Shown here piece after piece: positions 9,540 to 20,639 of a DNA stretch of 64,000 nt; positions within the stretch are counted from its first letter, which is position 1; each line of letters opens with the position of its first letter. The position numbers and the translations under genes are program-made. Origin of the DNA: Cryptomeria japonica (Eukaryota > Streptophyta > Pinopsida > Cupressales > Cupressaceae); assembly GCF_030272615.1 (NCBI RefSeq), contig NC_081409.1, positions 872,379,927 through 872,443,926 on the forward strand, in the 5' to 3' direction. The notes below the pieces were generated by a model. The model had not been told where the DNA came from. It made no database searches and saw only the letters and a program-made list of their open reading frames with translations.

Positions 9540-12370
9540 ATGACCACTCCTATTCTTGTTGATATTGCAACTGGGCCCTATCCCAAATTTAAGAAAACTT
9601 TGTATACAACAATGTAGGTCGATCCAGTCGGAGCATTCTCAAACATACCCATTGGAGTGATCTTGGCTAAAGACATTTGGTCTTATATTTATGTAAAGCT
9701 TGACAAATTCAGTCATCATGGGATAAAGGTAGATTTATCGATAGAAAAGATGATTGGAAAGAATAGTTTGAATTTAAAACACTTGTTTAAAAGAGATTGA
9801 ATACCTGGAATGATTTTTCCAACATTTTCTATGATAAAAAATGGGTTAGATTAGAAATGAGTAGATTCTATGTTGAGTTCCTATGGTTAGCTCAGACTCA
9901 TCTTATCACCAAGGAATTAATGAGGGCCATTACTAGTTTGAGTGATTTCAATGACATTCCCACTTCAAAATTGGCAAGGAACAAGGATGTTATGGAACTG
10001 ACAGGAGCAACCCCTAATGGCTGATCTTTATCTATCTCTTCTATTGAGAACATAATGGTAAAATACCTGGCAATGATGATAGGAATAAAATCTACTTCAC
10101 CAACTGAGATAATTCCATTTTGACCACGACTATGAACATGGCTTATGAGATAGCTAAGATTAACAAGGATTTTGATCTCTATGAAATCTTGTGGCAAACA
10201 TTCTTGAAAAACCTTATACAATGCAAAAAGAAGAAGCACCTCTTCAAGTATGGAACCCTAGTTCTATGTATCTTGTTCTATTTTGTACAAGAGATTCTTG
10301 GTCAAGAAAAAGTACTTTGGTCACTAGCCACATCGGTAGGACACTAGATTGTAGACAAGTTGAGGAGATCTATTAATGATATGATAAGGGAAGATGCATT
10401 CACCACCTATTTATCATTTTTCCAACTCAATATGCAAAGAAGGCAGAAAATTCCTATACAAACATGGTTGAAAAATACAAAGATGATATTACTTTTATGC
10501 TCACAACCAACAAATGTTTCATGGAATTTGTTGTGCCAAGGAAAATCTAGATTCTACCATTTGGATATGAAGTCGCTAAGGAAATGATAGAGGACACAAA
10601 TCAAGCATTGTTGAAGATCCCGATAGATGAAACATAGGAACAATTTGGTACAATAGATGAAAAGTCTTTGAAGATTCACTTGGAACATTCAAAGAAGACT
10701 CAAGAAAAGAATGTGAAGAAAGTCATTTAGGAGTCAATGGTTAAACAAAATTTAACTAAAAAAGAGGTTACTGAGTATAGGCATTCTAGAAGACTTGCTG
10801 ATTCATTCAAAACCTCTACAAAAGAGAAGAATCTAAAGGTACTTCCTTCATCTAGTTCCTAGAAGGAAAGAATCTGAAAGAAGAAAAGAGGAAAATAATA
10901 GAAATTGTGTTCGAGGAAGAAGAGGAACAGGAGAAATAATGGATACATGTTTGAAAGACAAAATCCAATAAATTGAATAAACCTCTTGATGTGGAAAGCC
11001 TTTTCAAGTCCACTGCACAAGGAGAAATCCTGAAAGAGGTAGGTGATCTATACAATGAGGCTAATGATAAAGATAAATAAGTTTGATGTAGTTGTAGAAG
11101 AATTTAGAAACGACACACCAGTTGATTTGTGGGAAGAATTAATTATAATTAGGCAAATTGCAAGTGAGGAAAAAAAAGTCATTAAGAATCATGTCTTTGA
11201 TTTTGTTGATTCCACCCTTTCGGATGAAGATAAAGGCAGTTTTATAGAAGCTTGTAAGACTAAGTTAAGGATAAAGAAAGGTCTTGGAAATCTTATGTTA
11301 GGAGAAATCGACGCCAAAGAAAAATGTAAGGTGGAAATCATTGAAAAAGTAATCACTATAGCTAAGAACCATGGTATGTTACTCACTTTTGATTTCAATA
11401 CCCTTACTAGTGTATCCAAGGATGTGAATGCTAATCCGATTAATAATGTGCCTGATATGAATGATGAAATGGATGCACCTAGAACTTGTGCTAATCCTCT
11501 GGTAAACTCTGATTCAAAAGAAGGTAAGATCAAGTGATAAAGGTTAGGAAGAATGGATGACAAAAGAACTCGAAAGAAGTGAATCGGAGCCCAAGGCTAC
11601 ATCAGAGGAAAAGACAAAAAAATCAGACAAGGAATCAATTGAAAAAGTGTCTTAGATAGTGACTATGATTGGTACCAGCTTTGATATGTAATTGATGATT
11701 CCTAGAAGAGACTATTCACTTCACCATTGAATATTCAACGCATAAATTCTTCCAAGCTAACAGTTGTCTTTTCTAGAGTTGATTTGGTACAAAAAATTTA
11801 AATTGGAAAAGCTTTCTTATCTTCTACAAGACAGGATTTCAAAGGTGAAACTCAGAAGAAAGATAAAATTGTTGAATAATTTCTTACTGCACTTCATGAT
11901 GCGATGCTTGAATGTGAGTTAGATCCGAATACCCCCAGTGCTAATAAATGAAAGGTGTTAATTGGTTCTTTTAAAAATCATTTAGAACAATTGAAGGAAA
12001 AATATGAGAAAGACGAAAAGGAAGACAAAGAGAAGTTGTGACAAGAACTCAAAAGTAAATGTGAAACTACACATCATTAGATCACCCAATTTATTTGTCA
12101 AGGTTAATCATATTTTTCAAATGGGGATGTACTTTTCTCATAAAGTATTCAGTGGCTAGATGCCACAAAAAACATTAAAGATGAAATAAATAATATTAAA
12201 GACAAAATTTGGAAGGCCTATGCCAACTATTGGTTATCTTGGGATCTATCTAACTCTGACAAATCGATTATTGAAGATCTCCACAAGAAATACTATGAGT
12301 GACAATGACAAAGGGACGATATCATCCTCCCTTTAGGTCAATTATGAGACATGAGCAATGAAAGCATATC
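9540..12370 (+). pseudogene. Unrecognised reading region downstream of copia gag (ORF C, broken)
   Basis: A frame opens at ATG 9540 (MTTPILVDIATGPYPKFKK). It continues across frameshifts through SRFYVEFLWLAQTHLITKEL (about 9858), a segment with YEILWQTFLKNLIQ (about 10180), the 164-codon frame at 11043-11537 and a Lys-rich end near KDKIWKAYANYWLSWDLSNS (about 12200-12260). Several stops and shifts break it. I see no protease, integrase, RT or RNase H motif. It sits where pol should be, so it may be an extra ORF of a non-autonomous element or a separate gene-like insertion. I do not recognise the family. Confidence 0.45.
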
Positions 12371-12394
12371 AATTATGAACCACTCCCTTTCCAA

Positions 12395-13457
12395 AGATTA
12401 TTGAATTGAATTGAATTTCATCAAAAAAAACACAATGTGAAGAACAATTGGCCTCTAATTCTTGATGAAATTACAAAGACATTGTTGATAAATGTTGATA
12501 TTTAGAGGTCAGCATAATTTCCCAACCCTTTTCCTGAATGGTATGGCTTGATAGAGCAACAATTTGGTTTTAAGATGGTACGACTAGCCCTAGGAAATGT
12601 ACAAATGAGATAAGAGATCTTCAAACACTCCCAATCTATCACAAATGACCATATATCTATTGCAATCAAACTTATATAGAACCCTTGGTGATAAATTCAC
12701 TAATCCAAGAGCAATTCGATTTCCTAGAAGCATTTATTATTAATAAATTTACTTGATTTGTGTGCACCAAACCCTTGATACTTTTTTTTAGAAAGAAACT
12801 TGTAAAACTTGCTTGAAAATTCGTCAAATGAAGCACAAATGGAAACCTATGTAGCTTTCCCTCAATGGTGAATTAGGTTTTCATGGACTTTACAAAATAC
12901 ATGGCAAGCTGGTCTAAGAGAGCAAATTTTGAAAACAAACATACATAATAAGAAAATAAAGAAATGAATTCTCTTTTATAAACCCCTTTCTTATGTTGGA
13001 TTCCAATGCCCTAATTAGCTAGTTTTAATTTAGTTTGAAATTCCAATTGTGGCGCGCATCCCTAGGTCGTGTCCATTTAAGGTGACAAAGTAAATTTATT
13101 TAACTTTATAATTGAACATTATAAAGTTACTTTATAATTTAACTTATTATATACTTTTAACTTTATAACTTCAAATTATAAAGTTACTTTATGATTTTCA
13201 TAACTTTCCTTAAATAGTCACTTTAATGATATTTTGTTATTTTTAGCAAAAGAGATTTTGTATTTTTATCAAAAAGTGACTTAGCAATAAAATAACATTA
13301 TTTTCTCATTAAATAAGCATATAGAAGAAAATCTCTAGCATGTAAAGTCCTCCCATGCCAAGAATAACATCTCCTATCCACGAGAGTTGCCTGTGGAGAT
13401 GGATAATAGGCAAATCTCAACATTTGAGTGATCATCTAGGAAAGAGGGGACATTACA
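12395..13457 (-). repeat. 3' LTR (truncated) of the gag-only element
   Basis: It matches 15430-16187 plus 17719-18053. Shared words include attattgaattga, ccatgccaagaataacat and atttgagtgatc. The boundary at 13457 is followed by gttctcccttcat, whose reverse complement is a purine-rich tract just before the TGTAATG start, as expected for a polypurine tract. The part matching 14979-15430 is absent. Confidence 0.8.
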
Positions 13458-13859
13458 GTTCTCCCTTCATAGGATTTCTTGACCTCAAGAAAGCACCATA
13501 CAACTCACTACTTTACTCTGACTAAAAATCCCAAACACCACAAACTATGAAGAAACATATTGGAATCCATGTGAAACAATGTACCAAGCAAATCAAAATA
13601 AAATCCCAAATCAAAATATAGAACCTATTGTATGAGATATAGAAGATGTATCTTAGCCAATCACCATAGAGTAACCATCCATGTATGTAGAACATCAAGA
13701 CAATGTCATGAGAAATTGAGGATTTACCACTTCTATTAAACATCAAAAAATTAGAATTGATTTCTTCATTTTTATCCATTCTTTTCAAAGCTTGAATGAC
13801 AAGGAGAGCAAACATACTCTTAGACGCCCCATTATTTGTTGCATTCATTAGTACCTTAA

Positions 13860-14900
13860 TCAGAATACTTTTACCCATTATTTGGCCAACCCTCGTAACC
13901 TATCATGGAAACCCTCAATAAAAAAAATCACCACTTGCTTATCGGGCATCTCTAGAACCATAACAACAATATGTTGAAACTCATTAATATAAGCTTCAAC
14001 ATGTCTAGTTTATTGCAATAGCGCAAGATCTTTGTAATATAACTCAACATCCTTATGGTCAAATCTAGAAATCAACCACTCAATAAAATTTGTGTAATAG
14101 TGAATGAGTCCATGTTTTTGGGTAACTAAACCATAGTGCCAATAATTGTAAGACACACCCTTCAAATGTAATATTATAAATTGTATAGCCTCATCCTCAA
14201 GCATCGACTTAAGGGAAAGGTAAATATAAATTTTCTACACCCAAGCTCGTGCACTAATCTTCCAGATACCATCAAAGGAAGATAAAGTGAGATTACTTGT
14301 AGCTCACTTGAGGTAACTATTCTGTTGTTGTCTAGGCCATCTATCACCTTGGCTCCTCTTACTATCTGTGCACTTCAAACAATATTGATGTAAAGAGAAG
14401 GCATCCCTAACATGCTATGGTAGGTGTGCCCACTCATCACTAGATTCCATAACTACATCCTAAAACTCAATGCCCTCTTGTGGGTCTACTAGTGGTGGCT
14501 CATCTCTAGGTGGAAAATGAGGCTGCATTGGTCTATTTGTTTCTTGTGTATGAGTCTTGTCATGCCTAGGGGAACCAAGAGCACTGCCAATCTATGAAAG
14601 GGATCTACTAATCTCATGGATACCTATAACTAAAACAAACCTGCCAATCCTATCATTCCCATCACAACCATCGTGTTTTCCATGCTTATCCCTAGCTCGA
14701 TTCAAATCTAACCTATCTAGAACTTGAAGCCTATCTAATGCCTAAATAATACACAACTAGATATTAGCAAGAGGTCTAAGTAACTCATCAAGATTAGGTC
14801 TATTATGTCACTCCCTGTGTTGGGGACTCCTACTTACCTTAGGCATATCACCCATGTCAAAATCTAAATATCCTTGTGCTCTCCTATGAGTATAATATAT
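13860..14900 (-). pseudogene. gag: gag of the gag-only element (broken)
   Basis: Minus-strand translation gives a Retrotrans_gag core: LTLSSFDG and ISARAWV near 14300-14220, then MLEDEAIQFIILHLKGVSYN from 14204, with HGLIHYYTNFIEWLISRFDH (ending about 14052) and VELYYKDLALLQ before a TAG at a probable Gln codon. It continues with HVEAYINEFQ to about 13870. Upstream text (about 14880-14450) is polar, with Arg/Asp-rich helices. Several stops occur. No zinc knuckle is seen. Its orientation agrees with the primer site at 14966-14977. Confidence 0.75.
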
Positions 14901-14965
14901 GTATGGTCCTGTCCTTCTAGGGTGCATAAAAATAATTAGAAGACCCTTAGGCTAGCATGATCATA

Positions 14966-14977
14966 GCTCTGATACCA
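14966..14977 (-). promoter_or_regulatory. Primer binding site of the gag-only element (minus strand)
   Basis: The plus strand reads gctctgatacca, the reverse complement of the tRNA-Met primer site. One base separates it from the LTR edge at 14979, fixing that LTR end and the minus orientation. Confidence 0.88.
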
Positions 14978-16170
14978 CTGCAAGATCCCCAACCAATATG
15001 AGCTAAAAATTTCTAATTTTGATGTTTGCTGATTGGAGGTTTGGATGTTCTTTTTTATAGATTTGATGCCAATGTTTAAACAAGGTTTTAACATGAATTA
15101 TATGCCAATGAAATAATGCTTTTGAGACCAATTAGTAAAAATATAATTGACTGATATAAATTTATGAGTTCTAATTTTTAAGAATAACAAATACATTTAT
15201 TCAAAATAATAGGAATTGAATCACCAAGAACAAAGATTTGCATATCCATAGTCTAGTGCTCAACTAGGGAAGGATTTATTGATTAATTCAATGGGATTCA
15301 CAATTTAAGAACATCCAATTGGAAATATTCACTCCAACTAAATTTATTTGCATCAACTTTAATTACTAAAAACAAATATTGAATGAAACAATAGGAAAGC
15401 TAAGTCTCATCCCTGGCCTCGAGGGAATATTATTGAATTGAACAAAATTTCCTCAAAGAACACACGATATGAACCAGAATAGATATCTAATGCTTGATGA
15501 AATTATAAAGACATTGTTGATAAATAATTGTCATGAGGTTTGCACAATTTTCCAACCCTTTTCTTGGGTGGTATGACCTCATAGAGCAATAATTTGGTTG
15601 TAAGATGGTATGAGTGGCCCTAGGAAAGATACAACTAAGATAAGAGGGCTTCATACCCTCCCAATATGTCAAAAATGATCATATATCTACTACAATCAAA
15701 CTTATATAGAACCCTTTCTAAGAAATTTTCCAATCAATGAGCAATTTGACTTCTTGGTAGCATTTATTATTAACGAATTTGCTTGATTTATGTACAGCAA
15801 ACCATGGATGGCTATTTGTTGAAAGAATCCTGTAAAACATGATTGAAAATTCCTCAAATGAAGCACAAATGGAAACCCTGTGTAGATTTCCCTCAAAGGT
15901 GAACTAGATTTTCATCCAATTCACAATTCTCCATGGGTTTTCATCCTCTAGAAAATACATGGCAAGCTGCTATGAGAGAGAAAATTTTGGAAATGCACGT
16001 ACATAATGAGAAAATGAAACGAATTCTCTTTTATAAACCCCTTTCTTACTTTGTATTCCAATGCCCTAATTTGCCACTTTTAATTTTCCTTTCAAGTCCA
16101 ATTATGGCACCCCTACCTAGGTGGCATCCAATTTGAGGTAATAAAGTAACTTTATTTAACTTTATAACTT

Positions 16171-16187
16171 AACATTATAAAGTTACT
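16171..16187. repeat. Left target site duplication of the LINE-like insertion
   Basis: aacattataaagttact, identical to 17719-17735. The same word occurs once at the uninterrupted site in the other LTR. Confidence 0.9.
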
Positions 16188-17718
16188 CATTGAAATGGAG
16201 AGCGGGAGAGCGGGAGAAGGAGCGGGAGGGGTTTCATGTGAAGGAGTTGCAGAAGACGGGGAAGATGGTGCTGTAGATGAGGATTATTTCCTCCCTCTCT
16301 TCCTTTCACCTTCCATGCTGCAACTGTCTAATGGGGCTCTTCGTGGCTCTTCTTTGTTGGATTGGTGGGTGGAGGAGTTTGGTGCAGAGGAAGGAGTGGA
16401 GGTTGTGGCATCGATGGAAGCATTTTGGCATGGGTTTTTTGTGGTCTTTGTTTTTGGTCTTCAAGGGTGTGCGGTGGTTCCTGTCAATGGCCTTTTTTTG
16501 CTCTTTCTTTGGTGGGTGGTGTTCTCTTGCCTGTGTCTAGGATGGTGTTTGGGAAGATCTGGGACCTTGGCGGATCTCTTGTGGATAGGCTCTTTGTGTT
16601 CTCTGATTTCCTCTATGCTGAGGATTTTTTGTTGTTTTGGCCTTTGGTGGTTTGGTTCTTTAAGGGAGCTTCTATTTTTTGTTCTTCTTTGTTGGGCTAC
16701 TCTCCTATTGAGGTGGAGATTTCTCTTTGGTGTGATCCTTTGAGAGGGTTTTCTTGGCTCTTGTTCTTTTCCCCTCCTTTTATGTCAAAGGTGACCATAT
16801 TTCCTATGGAGGTGGATATTTGGTGGAGGGGAAAGGGCTAGTTTTTGCTTGCTGCTAGAGAGTGCTGGTTGTTGTCTTTCTGCTTTATTCTTTGTCTTGT
16901 AGAGGTGGAGATCTTTCCTATTGAGGTGGAGAGATGGAGTGTTGGGGATTTTTGACTTTTGGTCCTCCTCTTGCTGTTAGCTATGGATGCTTGTTTCTTC
17001 TCTCAAAGGTGTCTCCTTGGGTGGGTCTGGAAGTTCTTTTTCCCAGACTCCTAGCTTGTCTCCTGGACTAGTTCCTTTTTGTTGTTTCTTGGTTTGGCAT
17101 CCTTCCTTCTAGTTTTTGGGGTCTTTTTTCCCCTTTTTTCTAGTGGTGGGTTCCTAGTTTATCCCACAGGGAGTCCATTTGCTATTAGTTTTCAAGGGCC
17201 CAGTCTGTCTTTCTGTTGTCTTTGGTTTGAGGAAAATCTTGTGTCTGGTATTCTGAGCTCATTATTTAAGGCTGAGGGTGCCTAGTAAAACCCCTGGTTG
17301 TTGGTTTTGGGTTCTATTTAAAACCCAGTTTGAAGGTTGAGGGAGCCTTTCAAAACCCCTACTGGCCAGATTCAAATTGTATGAATATCTGTTGTAATCT
17401 GGTGTTTTTATTGAAGGTTAGGGGTACCTTTCAAAACCCTAAAAGTTGGATGAGGGTGCTTGTTATACCCTCGATTATTACTCTTCAGTCTATAGTTTGG
17501 AGTTGTAGCTTTGTTGGGTGTGGCGTGACTATACTGGTTGTTGCTAGTTTTAGTCATCTTTGCTGGATTTTGGCTACGGTTTTTCATTGTTTATTTCTTT
17601 TAGTAGCCTGCTTTGTTGGCTTCTAGATCCTGCTAAAATCTATTGGGTTTCAAGTCCCTCCAAAACCTGTTGTATGGGGTTTCGGGTCCCCTGAAAACCT
17701 GGTTTTCCCCTAATCAAA
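16188..17718 (+). mobile_element. LINE-like retroposon inserted in the LTR
   Basis: A GT-rich 1.5 kb block interrupts the LTR and is flanked by a perfect 17-bp duplication, aacattataaagttact. The sibling LTR at 13100-13190 shows the uninterrupted site. A long target duplication and an A-rich right end (taatcaaaa) are hallmarks of target-primed reverse transcription by LINE-type machinery. The right end, with text like gggtttcgggtcccctgaaa, resembles plant LINE 3' regions. The longest frame (16195-16743, 182 codons) matches nothing I know and no RT motif is present, so it is probably a deleted or non-autonomous copy. Confidence 0.7.
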
Positions 17719-17735
17719 AACATTATAAAGTTACT
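17719..17735. repeat. Right target site duplication of the LINE-like insertion
   Basis: aacattataaagttact, identical to 16171-16187. LTR sequence resumes directly after it with ttataatttaactta. Confidence 0.9.
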
Positions 17736-18053
17736 TTATAATTTAACTTATTATCTTCTTTTAACTTTATAAAATTATAAAGTTACTTTATGCTTTTCAT
17801 AATTTGCCATAAATTGGCACTTTAATAATATTTTGTTATTTTTAGCAAAAGAGATTTATTTTTAGAAAAAAGTGACTTAGCCATAAAATAATATTATTTG
17901 CTCATTAAAGAAGCATGCAGAAGACAATATTTAGCATGTAAAGTTATCCCATGCCAAGAATAACATCTCCTATTCAGCAGATTTGCCTACGAAGATGGAT
18001 AATAGACAAATCTCAACATTTGAGTGATCGTCTAGGAAAGAGGGGGCATTACA

Positions 18054-19160
18054 TATTTTGTGGGGTTTCTTGTGGTCATTACCCGTTGTGGTATTGGTTT
18101 CCTTTCCTAATTCTTTCTACCTATTTGTAGCTTATTGTTTCATACTATATTTTGGATGACTCCTTCTACAATTCCTGTATCCAGTTTGAGTGGATTGTGG
18201 ACTATGTTTTCACCATGGTCTTTGATGTGGAGGTGTTTGATGCTCGATTTTCTTGTGTATGAAAAACCATTTAGGTTTGTGTGCTTGTTCTCCAAACATC
18301 TCCAATTCTAGTTATCTTTGGTCAGAGATGGTGAATATTTTGGATCCCCCTTTTGGAGAGGCTTTTGAGGTGTGTTTTCATCCTCTATTATTTAGGGATT
18401 TGGGGTGGGCTCTTCTCCACCTTTGGTGAGATCTCATGTGTGGGGTTTGTTTTAGGTCTTGGGGTGTTGGGGTTAGTGTAATTCTTAGGGGATGATGGTC
18501 TTATTTTTAAATTGCGTATGGTGCTATTGATTGAGGGTTGGATGTGGCTATGTGCTAAGGGTTGGATACCTTGTGGGCATTTAATCAGAGAGGGATGTGC
18601 TTCATTCTTAACTGGTCCTTTGATGGCGTTGGACCTCCTTCGAGGGTTGTTATTTTCTTCTTGGGAAGGTTTTTCTTTTCTTGCTTCTCCTCATCCTCAT
18701 GTGGTTCATTACGATGGGTTGGCTAAGTGTTTGATTTTTAGGCGCTTACAAATCCTTGTTGATTTTTTCCTTGTCCTTAAAAGTCTTGGCTCAAGGTGGT
18801 TCTTCAAGTAAAAGGTTGCAGAATGCCTTTCAAATTTCATTGTTTGTATTTTGTTTCAGGCCTATGTGTGTTATTTACAGTGTAAGGGGTATGTGTAGGA
18901 GGATTGTTTAGTGTGCTTTTCTAAACCCCTTTGTTTTGATTAGGTGATTTTGTGTGTTTGGGAACTTTTTTTACCATCGGTTTAGTTCTTTGGTATTGAA
19001 CATCTATTCAAAAAAGGGTTTGTCTTTTCTGGTTTTTGTCCTTGGTGGCCTCATTGTTGGTGAGTTCCCCTTTTTTGTGCACCATCGAGGTAGTTATGTA
19101 ATGGTTTGGGCTTATCCAAGTTTTTTTTATTCAAAACACAAAAAGAATAAATAAAATGTA
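18054..19160 (+). other. GT-rich block, possibly the 3' part of another LINE
   Basis: The base composition resembles the inserted retroposon at 16188-17718. Near 19105-19160 the text gtttgggcttatccaag is followed by a T-run and then an A-rich tail, a common look for plant LINE 3' ends. Frames of up to about 99 codons are present but carry no recognisable motif. The call rests on composition and the tail only. Confidence 0.3.
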
Positions 19161-20323
19161 AAGTATCATATCACTGAAGAGAAGCAAAGCCAAAAAATAT
19201 AAAGATAAAATGAAGAAAAGAAAAATATGAAAAGCAAAGAATTGCAAATAATTATATATATGTGATGAATACAATTTTACCTATACAAATGTAATAAATA
19301 CATATAAATAAAAATAGAAAGAATATGAAAATAATTAATTACCAAAAGTATAAGTGTGTGTACACACACATATAATGTACAAAACTTATGGAGGGTTCTA
19401 TTTAGTTGAACTATTATTAAATTCAGTTAAGAGATTTTGACAACCAAAAAGTTTTATAGCAGTTTTGACTTTAAAGTTTTTTAAAGGTTAATAGATTAAA
19501 GATATCAAACTTTTATAATTTATATTATTCAATATGATTTTTTATGAGTTTTAACTGAAGTTTTTCATTTTTTAGGATTATCGAAGCTTGAAGGTGGTCA
19601 AGTATGCGTGAATATGCTCTAAACTGAAATCTATACATGCATCCTTTTGCATAATTGTTTATCTCACAACTATTATCTTCGAATTGAAATCTCGATTAAT
19701 TTATGAAGCTTAAATATTTTGAAATTTGATATGTCTCAGCACATTTTACATGGATTTTTAAAATTTAGTTATTCTAGCCTTGTAGCATTTGTTTCTGCCT
19801 CATAGGGCCATTTTCTTTATTAATAGAGTTTCTAGAAAGCTCTTCCATGAAACCATATGATAATACTTAATACTATTCATATTAAAGATCATCAATTTTA
19901 ATTCAAATTTTTTAATCTATTATTTATTAATAATTATTTTCTATCTTAATGACTTTTTTTCCATTAAACTAATTTAACTAGACGATCCAAAAATCATATT
20001 AATATGACATCAACATCAACACTCTATTACATTACTTTCACATCTAATATAATTTATTTCAAAATTTTGAACCCTCATCTGCTATCCAGATTAGACAGTA
20101 TGAAAGAGGTAAGCGTGTTTGACAATCCCAACATTTTATAATACGCTTGAAGTTCAGGCTCTCAATAACACTCAAATAAATCTCTGTCAGTGCCCCTTTA
20201 TTCTAAAGCGTAGAAAAACAGGGTATGGTGAATTCTTATAAAAATGTTGCGAAAAGAAAATTCCAAAGAAGAAAGAAAGAAATATAAAGCTTTCGAAGCC
20301 TCTCTTTTGTCCCCAGGCTACCC
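19161..20323. other. AT-rich sequence without a supported gene
   Basis: I see no coding frame. A short alternating gtgtgtgtacacacacat word lies near 19354-19372. The rest is long A/T stretches, consistent with old neutral DNA. Confidence 0.5.
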
Positions 20324-20431
20324 AAATTACCTAGTTCTTAATCTCGTCCTTCCATTTTGAATCAACCTCTTAATCTCATTTCGTCATCTTTACCTAGCCT
20401 CAAATCCTTTTGATTCTCTTCCATCTATGAG
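20324..20431 (+). repeat. Second copy of the 7125-7232 repeat (uninterrupted)
   Basis: It matches 7125-7232. Here the sequence runs on past ctatgag into atcatgacc instead of a copia-like LTR. It may represent the empty form of the insertion site family. Confidence 0.75.
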
Positions 20432-20487
20432 ATCATGACCATTCATATTTTAACCTCTTAATCTAAACCCTTGATTCTCTTTCTAGA

Positions 20488-20498
20488 TTTATATAAAA
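20488..20498 (+). promoter_or_regulatory. Possible TATA box
   Basis: The word tttatataaaa is followed within 40 bases by a CT/CA-rich ctacatctctcattctacat tract. That looks like the core promoter and start region of an LTR. No LTR pair was found for it, so the call is tentative. Confidence 0.35.
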
Positions 20499-20639
20499 GA
20501 GGCTTTCTACATCTCTCATTCTACATCACATCAATGAAGCAATCAATAGAGCACCCACATTATGTCAAAATCATTCTAGCACACGTCATCACAACCACAT
20601 CCATTCTTTCTTGAGATCTTGTGCAAGTGCAACACAAAT

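Larger units (their letters stand above)
7233..12394 (+). mobile_element. Copia-like LTR element with Gag and an unknown ORF, 3' end lost
   Basis: A TGTTGG...TTCAACA LTR of about 897 bp is followed by a primer site, a coiled-coil and zinc-knuckle Gag, and then a long degenerate reading region that I cannot match to copia pol. No integrase or RT motif is seen between 9540 and 12394. The LTR form and multi-knuckle Gag suggest a SIRE/Maximus-like copia, but that is inference. The 3' end and 3' LTR are missing; the next element's truncated LTR starts at about 12395. Confidence 0.6.
12395..18053 (-). mobile_element. Minus-strand gag-only LTR retrotransposon (TR-GAG-like)
   Basis: Two homologous LTRs, 12395-13457 and 14979-18053, face the same way, both ending in cattaca on the plus strand. 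Read on the minus strand, each starts TGTAATG and the right one ends GGGGATCTTGCA next to a primer site. Between them are only about 1.5 kb with a decayed gag and no pol. This is the layout of terminal-repeat retrotransposons with a gag domain, which depend on a partner for RT and integrase. The left LTR lacks about 460 bases at its outer end. The right LTR is interrupted by a retroposon. Confidence 0.75.
14979..18053 (-). repeat. 5' LTR of the gag-only element, split by an insertion
   Basis: It runs from tgcaagatcccc (14979) to gggggcattaca (18053) on the plus strand. Without the insertion at 16188-17718 and its extra target copy it is about 1.53 kb. Repeated attataaagttactttata-type words around 16155-16187 and 17719-17800 are native LTR sequence, because they also occur at 13100-13190. 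Confidence 0.8.

Noticed and set aside
16195-16743. 182-codon open frame as a membrane protein gene
   Set aside because: It lies wholly in a retroposon flanked by a target duplication; the hydrophobic text comes from GT-rich DNA and overlaps other open frames.
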